Shown here piece by piece: positions 51,638 to 61,512 of a stretch of DNA of 64,000 nucleotides (position 1 is the first letter of the stretch; each line of letters begins with the position of its first letter). A model generated the notes under the pieces. That model saw nothing but the letters and a program-made list of their open reading frames with translations, did no database searches and was not told the origin of the DNA. The stretch is from Cafeteria roenbergensis (lineage: Eukaryota; Sar; Bigyra; Bicosoecida; Cafeteriaceae): NCBI GenBank assembly GCA_008330645.1, contig VLTN01000006.1, positions 496,001 through 560,000 on the forward strand, read 5' to 3'. The position numbers and the translations under genes are program-made.

Positions 51638-53437
51638 CTACCCTTCAGTGGTCGCCACGAGCACCTGGGACGTGAGCCCCATCTGCGTCACGTAATGCAC
51701 CCCGCGCACCGCAAATCCGGAGGCCGGGTTCACGAACGCCTCTGCTTCGAGCGGCCTGCACCCGCAAACCAGCGCCGGACTGATGCCGTACGCCGCGACC
51801 CAAGCTGCCGTCAGCGCGTCAGCAAAGGGCGTTGCGCCGAAGCTGAGGCAAGCTACGAGCAGCAGGCCAGTGTGCGGCCGCAGCGCCATCCGCGCCTGGG
51901 CAAGCAAGGCCCGAATGCGGGCCTCCGGCATGGCATCCAGCACATAGGTAACCACAAACACGTCAACCGACCCTGGTGCCACAAGGGCGTCAGCTGCCCG
52001 CCCCACGCTTGCTCCCACCCAGCCCGGCGCCGACGCGTCCTGCAGCACCACCCGCAGACTCTGCGGAGTCCCCCGCTGCACCGAGCCGCCCGCCACAGCC
52101 TTGGCCAGTCTCTCCCGCGTAATGTCGGCCATCGTCTCCGAGACCTCGAGGCCAAGGTACTCGACGGTCAGCGGCGCAGCAGTGCTGCCGCCTCCTCCCG
52201 CCGCCGGCGCCGCTGCGGAGACCTCCCCAAGCACCCTCAGGGCCAGCCTTCCTGTGCCGCAGCCGGCCTCGACAACGCGAAACGGCTCTGACGCAGGCAG
52301 CCTTCTCGGCATAGCTCGCCCATCTGCGGGGGCCTTCCCGGGCGGTGCCCGCAGCGCCACCGCCAGCCTGTGCGCGCCCTTGAACTGCTCCGCCACCGCT
52401 GCCGCGGCAGCGTCCGTGTAGAGCGCCTCCAGGTCCTGCCATGCGCCCATGCCGTCGTAGATACGGCCCACTGCCTCTGCAGGAAGCGCGCCGTCAACGA
52501 ACAGCGTCGCCGCTCCGCCGAGCCACGCAGCAGTCCCGTCAACAGCAGACCTGGCTGTGGCTTCGTCCGCCGCATCGGCTGCCGCTTTGGCTGTGGCTTC
52601 GTCCGCCGCATCGGCTGCCGCTTCGGCTGTGGCGTTGGCCGCAGCATCGGCTGCCGCTGCCGCGCGGCCGTTTGTGGGCGAGGGCGACCCTCCTGTTGCC
52701 GGGGGCGCTGCGGTCCGCGCCCCCGTCCCGCGAATCGCCGCCACGCGCATCTCGGGCGTCCCCTCCTCGTGCACGCCCAGCCAGGGGCCTGCGCTCGCAG
52801 CGCCGCCCAGGCACTGCGCGCAGAGCAGCCCTGGAAGGCCGCAGGCGGCAGCAGCGGCGAGGCACGCCAGCAAGCCCCCCAGAAAGCCAGCAAGCTGGCC
52901 CGGTGTGTGGCCCAGGCCAACGAAAGGGACCGACAGAGGGTCGGCAACATTTGGGGACGGCGAGCCGGTGCTTCCGCGGGAGCACACGGCCGGGACCACG
53001 ACCCAAAGCGCCGCGTGGGCCACGGCTGCGGTCGCCACGGCCATCCCAGAGCAGCAAGGTAAGGCCCTGCCGTCCCACGTGGCGACGATCGTGCCGACTC
53101 CGGCGATTGCGTGAGCTGCAACCACTGGCGCAAGCGCCCACCACGTGCCCTTGCCCGACGCCGCGGCCGCCCCCTCCACGACAGCCACGGCCCCCGCGAG
53201 GAACGACATCCACGCCACGGCGGACACCCGGCTCGCATGCTCAGGGCGCCTGTCGGGGAACACTCGGCGCGAGCATGCAGCTGCCGACAAGGGTGCCGCG
53301 GCCATCGTTGCCACAGCCAGCGGCATGCCCACACCGGCTGCGACAACCGCTTCGAGGCTGCACATCGCCAACGTTTGATCGCCACGGGCAAGGGTGGCGC
53401 GCTTGGCGGGGGGGCGGTGGTCAGAGGGCGCACCCAT
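51638..53437 (-). CDS. SAM-dependent methyltransferase with N-terminal membrane spans
   Basis: A single exon of 599 residues when started at the ATG at 53437; in-frame ATGs at 53479, 53470 and 53467 are alternatives, all downstream of the neighbouring stop at 53586. The first 210 residues hold about five hydrophobic segments (for example AVVAAGVGMPLAVATMAAAP, AVAWMSFLAGAVAVVEGAAA, ALAPVVAAHAIAGVGTIVAT, GQLAGFLGGLLACLAAAAA). A low-complexity linker with a 36-bp tandem repeat follows. The C-terminal half is a class I methyltransferase: motif I FRVVEAGCGTGRLALRVL (about 385), acidic LGLEVSETMADITRERL, motif IV VDVFVVTYVLDAMPE and LRPHTGLLLVACLSFG. Such enzymes transfer methyl groups from S-adenosylmethionine. 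The substrate is unknown; membrane anchoring suggests a lipid, quinone or membrane-protein target, by inference. Confidence 0.72.
   Translation of the reverse strand: MGAPSDHRPPAKRATLARGDQTLAMCSLEAVVAAGVGMPLAVATMAAAPLSAAACSRRVFPDRRPEHASRVSAVAWMSFLAGAVAVVEGAAAASGKGTWWALAPVVAAHAIAGVGTIVATWDGRALPCCSGMAVATAAVAHAALWVVVPAVCSRGSTGSPSPNVADPLSVPFVGLGHTPGQLAGFLGGLLACLAAAAACGLPGLLCAQCLGGAASAGPWLGVHEEGTPEMRVAAIRGTGARTAAPPATGGSPSPTNGRAAAAADAAANATAEAAADAADEATAKAAADAADEATARSAVDGTAAWLGGAATLFVDGALPAEAVGRIYDGMGAWQDLEALYTDAAAAAVAEQFKGAHRLAVALRAPPGKAPADGRAMPRRLPASEPFRVVEAGCGTGRLALRVLGEVSAAAPAAGGGGSTAAPLTVEYLGLEVSETMADITRERLAKAVAGGSVQRGTPQSLRVVLQDASAPGWVGASVGRAADALVAPGSVDVFVVTYVLDAMPEARIRALLAQARMALRPHTGLLLVACLSFGATPFADALTAAWVAAYGISPALVCGCRPLEAEAFVNPASGFAVRGVHYVTQMGLTSQVLVATTEG
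52553..52660. repeat. 36-bp coding tandem repeat, three copies
   Basis: Units begin with ggctgtgg (third copy ggctgtggc with changes) at 52553, 52589 and 52625. Copies 1 and 2 are almost identical and copy 3 is more diverged. In the methyltransferase gene each unit encodes an Ala/Asp/Glu-rich 12-residue block in the linker. The frame is kept. Confidence 0.85.
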
Positions 53438-53585
53438 GCAGTCTTGAATTGCCGCTGTGCAGAGCATCATCACACGCATCGGTTCGAGACGAGGCCAAAA
53501 CATGCAATGCAGCAGTGCAGCTGGGGGCGCGGGGAGGCGAATCACGAGCAAGTGGCAAACACCACTGCTGCGTGCGAGGGAATCA

Positions 53586-56500
53586 TCACACGCTGACACA
53601 GAACTTGCCTCGGGTGATCTGCCACCCCGTGTTGCCCGTCCGGCTGGCCACAGGCTGCAGCGTGCGCGACAGCACGCTGCACACAGTGCCCAGCAATGCC
53701 TCGGGTGTCGCCACAGCCTCGCTCTCCCCAACGACGGCGTCGGCGTCGGCGCACTCCTCCCGCGAGGACGCCATCACAAAGACGGGAACCACGGGGTGCC
53801 CCGTCACCGGCCTGCGCGCGTGCGCAATGACGGCTTGCGAGCCGCAGCTCACCAGCCCAGTGAGCGTCTCAGCCCAGTCCGTGGTCGGGCAGGCCATGAT
53901 ATGAAGCCCGCCCCCCGCAGGCCGCAGCACGCCGTCAACCACGTCCCCCCTGCTCGCCGCCCCCGCAAGCCGGTCCGGCCCGCCCTTGCCAGGAGTGTCC
54001 CATGCCTCCCCGCAGCCCAGCACGCGCTGCCCGAACGCGATCGTGGGCGCGAGCTTTTGTCCCTCACCCTCCAGCATGTCCTGGAAGCAGGGCGCCTCCA
54101 GGAGCTCGCTCGTCTCGGGGACGACCACGCTGCCGCCGTTGATCACCGCCTGCCGGATCGCTTGGCAGAGAAGGGAGGCGGCAGGCAGCGCAACCGGGCC
54201 GGCCGTTGCGACTGCCAGGACGGCAGTGCTCAGCAGTGCCGGCGCCGTCTCGTCGAGCGGCGCAGCTCCTGACCCCAGGGCGTCCGTGGCAAGCTGCTCT
54301 TCGGCGCACTGGCCCTCAAACCACTTCTCGATCTTGGCCGAAACCGCCTCTATTCCCCCGTCGAGCTGCACGCTGACCCACCCGAAGTCGTCCTCGCTCC
54401 TGCCCGCGGCGCGCACCGCCGCCCGCATCTCGTCGTTGTGCAGCTTCTCGCACCCGTGCTCCAGCAGGGCGCCCCGCCACACACCGGGGTGCAGCAGGTG
54501 GCCGGCCATGGACGCGAAGTACTCGGCCATGGGGCCCGACGACCCGCAGCCCTCAGTGTGCGGCAACGCCACGAACCGCGTGACGTGCCGAGCGAGCGAC
54601 GGTGCAGCGGCGGCGGGTGCAGCGGGGGACAGCGGCGGCGACGGCAGCGCCTCGTCCGCGGGGTCTGGCGAAGCAGGGCCCCAGGATACGGCCTTGGAGG
54701 CGGAGCCAGCGGCCGTCGCACTGCCGCTGGCCCGCTCTCGCGCCAGGCGGTCATTCAAGCGATCTACAACCAGCTGGGCCACCTGGCCAGAGCAAAGAGA
54801 CGTCGGCAGCACCAACGCGATGCGGTCTGCCACCCAGGCAGTGGTGCCGGGAGGACCAGACGACCGCAGAGCCGAGAAGGAGGGGCCGGCAGCGCTCACG
54901 CCGCTTGCGGACGGCTTGGCATCTGGGTCGGCCGCCGTCAGCGCGCCCGGGAGTGCGGCCGGCGCTTCTCCTGGCGCACGCGCCAGCCGTGGCAGCAAGG
55001 GAGCAAGCGAGATGGCGGCGCCTGTGGGCTCGGGAGCGGCAGCCGCGGCGGCATATCCTTCGGCCGACGTCTGCGGCCAGGCCCGCCAGATTGACACCTG
55101 GGATCGGCCAGTGCGCTCTCCCGCCGTGCCACGGCCCGAGGACACAGCGAGGGTGAGACGCAGCACCTGGTCGGTCAGCGTCTCCATGGGAGTGCCGTCA
55201 AGGTATGCGCCTGCGTTGACGTCCATGTCGGCCGCCAAGCGCGAGAAGCGCCCCGTGTTCGTCACTATCTTGCAAGTGGGCACGAGGGGGAAGTTCGTGA
55301 TGGAGCCGTTGCCGGTTGTGAAGAAGATGATGTTGCAGCCAGCGGCGACCTGTCCCGCAATGGACTCGATGTCGTTGCCGGGGCTGTTCATGAAGATGTA
55401 TCCGCCTCTGCTGGAGCCGCCTCTGCCCGAGCCTTCCTCGTCGCCCTCGGCAGCGACTCGCTGGCCGTACTCGATAACGTCATCGAGACGGACGTCGGCG
55501 GGTTTCTTCGTGGCCGCACCCAGGCTCTTCAGCGCGATGTTGTACAGCCCGCGGTAGTTGTTCCCGACGCTGGGGTTGGCCTCCACAGTCTGGCTGTGCC
55601 AGCCAAGGCGCTCCCTAAACTCTGACACCATCTCCACGAACCGACGCGCCACAGCAGCCGAGCGCACTTTGGAAAGGACCCACGACTCGGCGCCAATCAG
55701 CTCGTCCGTCTCCGCCAGGACGGCAGACCCACCGCGGCGAATCAGCTCCCGGGCAACGGCCCCGGCAAGCGGGTTGCCGCTGACCCCTGAGAAGGCGTCC
55801 GACCCGCCGCACTGAAGCGCCACGCACAGCTCCGAAGCCGGCCGCTCCGTCCGAACGGCGAGCGATGCTGCCCGAGCCAGCGGCTCACCAGCCGCCACCA
55901 CCTGCTCGATCGCACTGGACACGCCGGCCGATCCGACGGTGACGAAGGCATGCGGCACGTGGTCCAGCGGGTAGCCCTGCTCTCGCATCGCCGCCTCGAG
56001 GCGGTCGCAGCTCAGGGCCTCGTCGCCGCGGCTCAGGACGACCACGGCGCCCACGTTGCAGTGCACAGCCAGTCCTGCAAGCACGCGAATCACCAGGTCC
56101 AAGTTGGTGGGCTCCACGGTAGCGTCGCCGCCTGCCTCAGTGTGCTCGATCGGCTCGACGCCGCTGAGCGACCCAACGAGGGCGCCAGACTCGCTGGACA
56201 GGCGCTCCCGCAGGGCTTTGGCGCTCAGGCGGGCAAGCGCGGACGTGCGCGACGTCGTCGGGATCACTGCCACAAAGTTTCGGGTGCCCGAGCCCCTGCC
56301 GCCAGGGCGGAGGAACCCCCAAAAAGTCGCCGTGCCGCTGGGCACCTCCGAGGCAGCGAGCCTCCCGACCTGGTCCCCGACGCGCACGTCAGCCTCGGAG
56401 AAGGTGTACGGCGTGATGAAGTCCTCAAACTGCGGCCGCAGGGAGGAGAGCGAGGCGGGGACAGCCGGAGGTTCAGTTTTGAATACTCCGCATGAGCAAA

Positions 56501-57541
56501 TTTCGTCCAGCAGCTGTCGGCGACTCGGTCGCGTCCGCGCGCGCCGCCTGCCCCGATCGTCCCGCGTCGGCCTGGCGCGCTCGGGGGCCAGGAGAGCCGG
56601 AGGGCGGTGACGTGCGCAGTCGATCGGCGGCCTCGGCTTTTGGCGACTCGTCTCACATTGACCCGAGGTGGCAGCTCGAACGGCACCCGCCTCATCTCGA
56701 GGGAGTGGAGCATCGTGGCGTTGACGACGTAGGAGCCTGCGACACGCGCAGGGCGGGGACGCGCAGGCAAGAGCGAACGGCCGCGCGCAGCGGTGGCTGG
56801 GGGAGCAGGGGCCAATCGGAGGCCGGGCCGCGCCAGTTGCAGCGAAAGGGGGCTTTCGGCGCAAGCTCGCAAGACAAGTCTGGCCGTCCTTCCGACCAAA
56901 GAGCGTGCGGCAGCACAGCAACCGCCCCGGCCCGCTCCCCGTGGTCTGCCTGGCGCACGCGGGCACTTAAGGCGACTGTGGCAGGCGCGCAGACCCCCGT
57001 GGGTCTCACCCTCGTTGATGCGGCGAGTTGCCCTCCCAAAGCCGCTCCCCCAGCTCGTCAGCAGCTCGCCCGCCTCGATGGCGTGGGCTGCGAACCGGTG
57101 CCCCTCGAGCACGGTGAAGTCCAGCCTCAGCGCCCGGCCGCTGGGCATTTCGATGACCGACCCTGCCTCAATCGTCCGGGTCGCCACCGCGCAGTTGTCC
57201 CCCTCGGAGGCGAACCTTGCGACCAATGCGAAGCGCAAGCGCCCAAGGCCGTCGATCGCAGGGGGATTGCCGGCCGCAGCAGCCGCGTCAGGCTCGTACT
57301 CAAGGGCAACATGCCGTCGCCTCTGCGCGTGCATGCCCACAGCGGTCGGACGGGCCGAATGCGGGGAGGCGCGGGCGCCCTGGCCCTTGTGGATTTGGGG
57401 CTGGGCGTCGGGACTTGTCGCAGCGTGCGGCAGAGTTGTGAGACGCGTCTTAACGTTGGCAGAGCGCACCGCCTGCCCAGCAGCTCGGCGAGCGCACCCA
57501 GCCGAGCTGGAAAGGACGCCACGCGCGCCGGGAAATACCAT
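53586..57541 (-). CDS. Double-length UxaA/GarD-type sugar-acid dehydratase
   Basis: Three exons: 57541-57010, 56736-56657 and 56429-53586; 1151 residues, about twice the usual 500. UxaA/GarD enzymes are iron-dependent dehydratases of sugar acids (altronate, galactarate). Exons 1-2 hold the SAF domain (GDNCAVATRTIEAGSVIEM, SYVVNATMLHSLEMRRVPFE). Exon 3 starts a complete UxaA-like unit: SGTRNFVAVIPTTS, HTEAGG (about 303), CGGSDAFSGVSGNPLAG (about 411), ANPSVGNNYRGL and SPGNDIESIAGQVAAGC (about 553). After a Pro/Ala/Ser linker a second, more diverged unit follows (about 741-1151): RIALVLPTS, HTEGCG (about 829), LHPGVWRGALLEHGCEKL, GGSVVVPETSELLEA. Each unit lacks motifs the other keeps. The first 45 residues are Arg/Ser/Ala-rich without acids, like a mitochondrial presequence; the ATG at 57334 is an alternative start. 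Confidence 0.85.
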
Positions 57542-57649
57542 AGGCGGGAACTCTTCCAGATTCGGGGCCGCGAGGGAACTCAGCGGCCGGGTGGCGAAGC
57601 AAATTCACAAAACTGCAAGCGAGACGATCTAGCACACACACTCTCGAGC

Positions 57650-59212
57650 TCAAGCCGTTGCCATGATCGTGAACGACAGGGCAATGGACGCAAGCAGCGA
57701 CGTCTGGAACGACAGATTCACGAGAAGCTTGGCAGCAGGCCGCTGCTCCGCGTTGACAGTCTTCGCGGCGATCTGAAAGCACGACGTGTTCAAGTATCCG
57801 CTGATCACCGCGGACGCCGCTACGAGGGCAATGAGGAACACATCGTTCCGTCCCAACACGGGCGTGAAGACGTGGAGAAAGAACAGGGGGAGCGGGACGA
57901 ACCGCACAGCCGAGGCAAGCACAAGCTGCCACTGCGAGCGGATGAGGGGCGGGAGCAGCGTGAGCGCCTTGCCCAGAAAGTCGCAGCCGTTCTTCACGAA
58001 GAAGAGCGTCGCCGGCAGGGAGGGGTTCGGCGAGGGGGCCGCGGTGAAGAAGGACGTGATGCAGACAATGGCGAAGATGCTGATGAAGATGCTCAAGAGC
58101 GACGGCCAGACAACGTTCCATGCCGCCCGCAGCGCGATGTTACGGTTCTCCCGGTCAGCCGCGCTGCCCTTGCGCACGATCCGGGGGCCGCCTGTCTCGT
58201 GCTTTGGCGCGCCACTGGAGGAGAGGGTGGCCTCCGGGTCGCTGGCTTCGGACATGCCAATGAGCTCAACTCCCGCTGAGTCTCGCTTTGCGGAGCCCGC
58301 GGAAGCCCGGGCGGCAGCTTGGGCGTCCTTCTCCGCACAGATGGCAGTGCCGCGCGGGCCGAACAGCAGGCCCAGGAAGGCCGCCAGGCCCAGGAAGCCA
58401 GCGGCGCCGCCGAAGTACCAGTGCGCATCCTTGTTCTCCTTGGTTGGAGGGAACGTCGCCTCGAACCCGACGATGGCATGCAAGGCGATGAAGAGGAATC
58501 CCGGCAGGAAGAGACCCAGCGAGAAGACAGCCGCCGCGCGCGTCGGCCAGAAACCGTTGAAAGCGAAGATTGAGCCGTAGCCGAGGCCGCCGAAGATGCC
58601 GATGACGACCGACACCGCAATCGGCAACGCCTTTCCGCCCTGGGCTGCATACGACGGGAAGAGCATGACCGACCCGGAGATGATGGCCTGGCAGACGATG
58701 ACTCGAAGCGCGAAGCCGCGCTGGTGGCCCAGCCACCGGTCGATGAACGGCACCATCGCCATGGAGAACATGAGCGTAGGCAGCGCCGGGACGAAATAGG
58801 CCGTGTTCAGCTCCAGGAGGATGGACCCGCCGTGGGCGGCCTTGAACGCACTCGCAAATGCCCCCATGGCAGTCCACGGGGACATTTGGCCCACGGCCGC
58901 GGCCAGCCACAGAGCTAGCTCAAGCATGGTCAGTTGGTCGTTTCCTGGAGGTTCCTTGGCCGGCGGTGATTCTGCCGCGCCGATGCCTTGCGCCCCGGCC
59001 GAGCTCGTGCTGGCCGACGTAGCTGAAGCGGGCGCGAGCGGGTTCTCTTTGGTGACGGAATCGTCGCCGGGGGGCTCCGCCGCAGGAGCAGCGACGCCCG
59101 GAGGAAGGCCAGTCAGGACTGCAACCCGTTCCTCCCGGGACAGGAGCTCGCCGAAGCCCTTGCGGTCCATCTCCAGCTGCGCGTGCATCAGCTCCGCGCA
59201 GAGGTCCGTCAT
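57650..59212 (-). CDS. Equilibrative nucleoside transporter (ENT / SLC29 family)
   Basis: A single exon of 520 residues from the ATG at 59212; the frame continues a little upstream but without an ATG. ENT proteins move nucleosides and nucleobases across membranes, usually with 11 spans. After about 90 hydrophilic residues, LALWLAAAVGQMSPWTAMGA fits span 1 with the family's Pro-Trp. Further spans include FVPALPTLMFSMAMVPFID, VIVCQAIISGSVMLFPSY, AVSVVIGIFGGLGYGSIFAF and LGLFLPGFLFIALHAIVGFE. A long charged loop follows, then the C-terminal spans with FFVKNGCDFLGKALTLLP, which matches the ENT D-x2-G-R/K region. The last spans are FLIALVAASAVISGYLNTSC and LASIALSFTIMATA. It lies 108 bp downstream of the UxaA-type gene's start region on the same strand. 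Family likely; substrate not shown. Confidence 0.8.
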   Translation of the reverse strand: MTDLCAELMHAQLEMDRKGFGELLSREERVAVLTGLPPGVAAPAAEPPGDDSVTKENPLAPASATSASTSSAGAQGIGAAESPPAKEPPGNDQLTMLELALWLAAAVGQMSPWTAMGAFASAFKAAHGGSILLELNTAYFVPALPTLMFSMAMVPFIDRWLGHQRGFALRVIVCQAIISGSVMLFPSYAAQGGKALPIAVSVVIGIFGGLGYGSIFAFNGFWPTRAAAVFSLGLFLPGFLFIALHAIVGFEATFPPTKENKDAHWYFGGAAGFLGLAAFLGLLFGPRGTAICAEKDAQAAARASAGSAKRDSAGVELIGMSEASDPEATLSSSGAPKHETGGPRIVRKGSAADRENRNIALRAAWNVVWPSLLSIFISIFAIVCITSFFTAAPSPNPSLPATLFFVKNGCDFLGKALTLLPPLIRSQWQLVLASAVRFVPLPLFFLHVFTPVLGRNDVFLIALVAASAVISGYLNTSCFQIAAKTVNAEQRPAAKLLVNLSFQTSLLASIALSFTIMATA

Positions 59213-59457
59213 GCCGCAAAAGGGGCGCGAATGCCAGTCTCGCACGCTCCTGTGGTGCGGGTGCCGCCGCGCTTGCGGGCCGGGCGACAACCCTTCGTCC
59301 CGCGACGCCCGGCGCGCGCCCCGTCACCAGATTGCTGGGCAGAGCCTTGGACACGCGATTGAGGCTCGTGCGTGCCCAGCCGATCGCGCAGCTCTGGCGA
59401 GCCTGGCGCCCCCTGCTTGTGTCGCGGGCGCGCCAGCCACACACAGCAAAAAAGTGC

Positions 59458-61476
59458 TCAACGCGTTCCAAACGTCTCCTCAGCGACGCGGGCGCGCGAC
59501 ATTTCAAGCTCGGCGTCGCGAGGCAGCCCCACGTCCGAGCTCCCTGAGGGGCGATGCCCTGCCCCGGCCAAGGCGGTGGCCCGGCTGTGGAGGAGCGGGG
59601 CCGGCGGGTTCGATGCCCGCCGCGGCTGTGAGAGGGCCGCAATGCTGCCGCCGGGCCCCAGGCCGGCCGGCCACGTCGCCTGAGGGGCCGCAAACTCGCT
59701 CCCTGGCATCGCTTCCCCCCACGCAGACGGCAGGCCCAGGCGGCTCGGTTGCAAGTCGCCTGCGCCGCGGGAACCCGCCGAGCTGCCTCGCTCGGCGTCG
59801 CTCCCAGCCACGCCCGTCCTGTTCCGCTCCTCGCCGGGGCCCGGCGCTCGTCCTCCGCCCTCTCGCTCCCTGCCTGCCTCAGCTTCGCCGCCGCCGTTGC
59901 CGTCATCGTCGTCGCCGTCACCGTCGTCGCCGTCATCGTCGTCATCGAACAAGGTGCGCTCAAAGTGGTCATGAGGAGTGTCAGAAGACACTGCTGCGGC
60001 TGCCAGCTGCGCTGCAAGCTGTGCCGCCTCACCCGCGTCCGATGTGCGGGACGCCGCGCGGCTCCGAGTGCGAATCGACCCCGAGCCGCCGCCGCCGCCT
60101 CCACTGCCGCCTCCGCCTCCGCCGCCCCCGCCGCGAGCAGAGGACGTCAGGCTGTTGGCCGAGGCACTGCTGGCTCTGCTTCGGCCGCTGAGCTCTGCCG
60201 CCAGACTGCCACTCGCCCCCGAGAGCGGAGTGCCCGGGGCCAGGGCCGAGCCGGGGCCGCCGGCCGAGCTGCCCGCGGCGATGACCGTGGCGACGCCTAG
60301 GTGGGGGGGCAGCTGGGCGCCGCAGGGGGGCATTGGAGATGCGACGCCCCCGCCGCTGGACGTGGCCGCGTGGGCGCCAGACAAGCCCGCTGGAGGAGAC
60401 GCGGAGCAAGGCTGCGACCGGGTGCCGGAGGCGTGAACGCCGCTTGCACCGCTGGCTAGAGACGCAAGGCTGGGGCGAGAGAGCACCCGGCCGAGACCCG
60501 CGGCTGCAGAGGCTGCAGCCAAGGCGGCCGACGTGGCGTCGTCGTCGGTGCGGCCGGTGTGGTGGCCGCCCGACACGGCTGCCAGAGCGGGGCTGGAGAC
60601 GCTGCGGCCGCCATGCGTCGCGGGGGGCGGGGAGTCGGCCGCCGACGCCAGGGCAGGGGCGGTCGCGCTGGGGGTCACGGTGGAGTCGGCTGTCACATCG
60701 GGCGACGCCGAGCTGGGGGGCCCGTTGGCAGTGCTGTCCTGGGAGGCCCCGAGGGCCCCCCCAGCTCGCCCCGCGCCCTCCCCTGGGGTGTCCCCGGCGG
60801 CAGCGCCGTCGCGGGCGGGGCCGGGCGAGGGCCCGCGGTGGGCGGGCGACGCTGGAGAGGAGGATCCGCGCGCACTGGGCGAGGGGAGGCGCGGGCCGTG
60901 AGGCGCCCCGGCGGCCGCGTAGGGCCCGCGGAGCCGCGCCGGCGAGTCGACGGAGGCGGCACGGGCCCTATTCGCAGGCGTGTCCGCGGGAGGGGGACGC
61001 GGTGCGGCTGCTGGGTCGGCGCTGAGGCCGCCCCCAGGTCCAGCAGCGCTTCCGCGGGCAGCGGACGCGGCGGCGGGGCTGGCCGTCGCTAGTGGCCGAG
61101 AGCCCAGCATGGCGGAGGGGGCGGCAGGCGCTGCGACGCCCCCGGAGGCGAAGGAGGAGGAGGAGGAGGAGGCGGCGGTGGCGGCAAGGCGGGCTGCAGC
61201 ACCACCTGCCGCGCCCGGAAGCGGGAGGGGGGAGGCTGTGGGGGCCCCGACGCTGCCGCTGCCTCGCCTGTTGTGGCCGATGCACGCGCTCATCGGCCCG
61301 GGGCGGCCCCCTCCGCCATTGCCGCTGCCCGCCGGACCGCTGGGCGAGCGCCTGTGCCCAACCGTGGAGCGGCGGCGTCCGGGCGCTACGGCCGTCCCCG
61401 GCCCCAGCAGCGCCGCCCCCACGTGCCCAGGCCGCGACCAGTCCACAGGGCGAGGCGCCGTTCCGTCATGAAGACT

Positions 61477-61512
<36 letters not shown>

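Noticed and set aside
52441-53904. A 487-residue plus-strand frame
   Set aside because: Antisense to the methyltransferase and the end of the UxaA-type gene; Arg/Pro-rich without domain.
56264-57541. Single-exon reading of the SAF region through intron 1
   Set aside because: It ends out of frame with the catalytic units. Splicing at GTGAGA/CGCAG sites joins SAF halves and leads into FEDFITPYTF as expected for the family.
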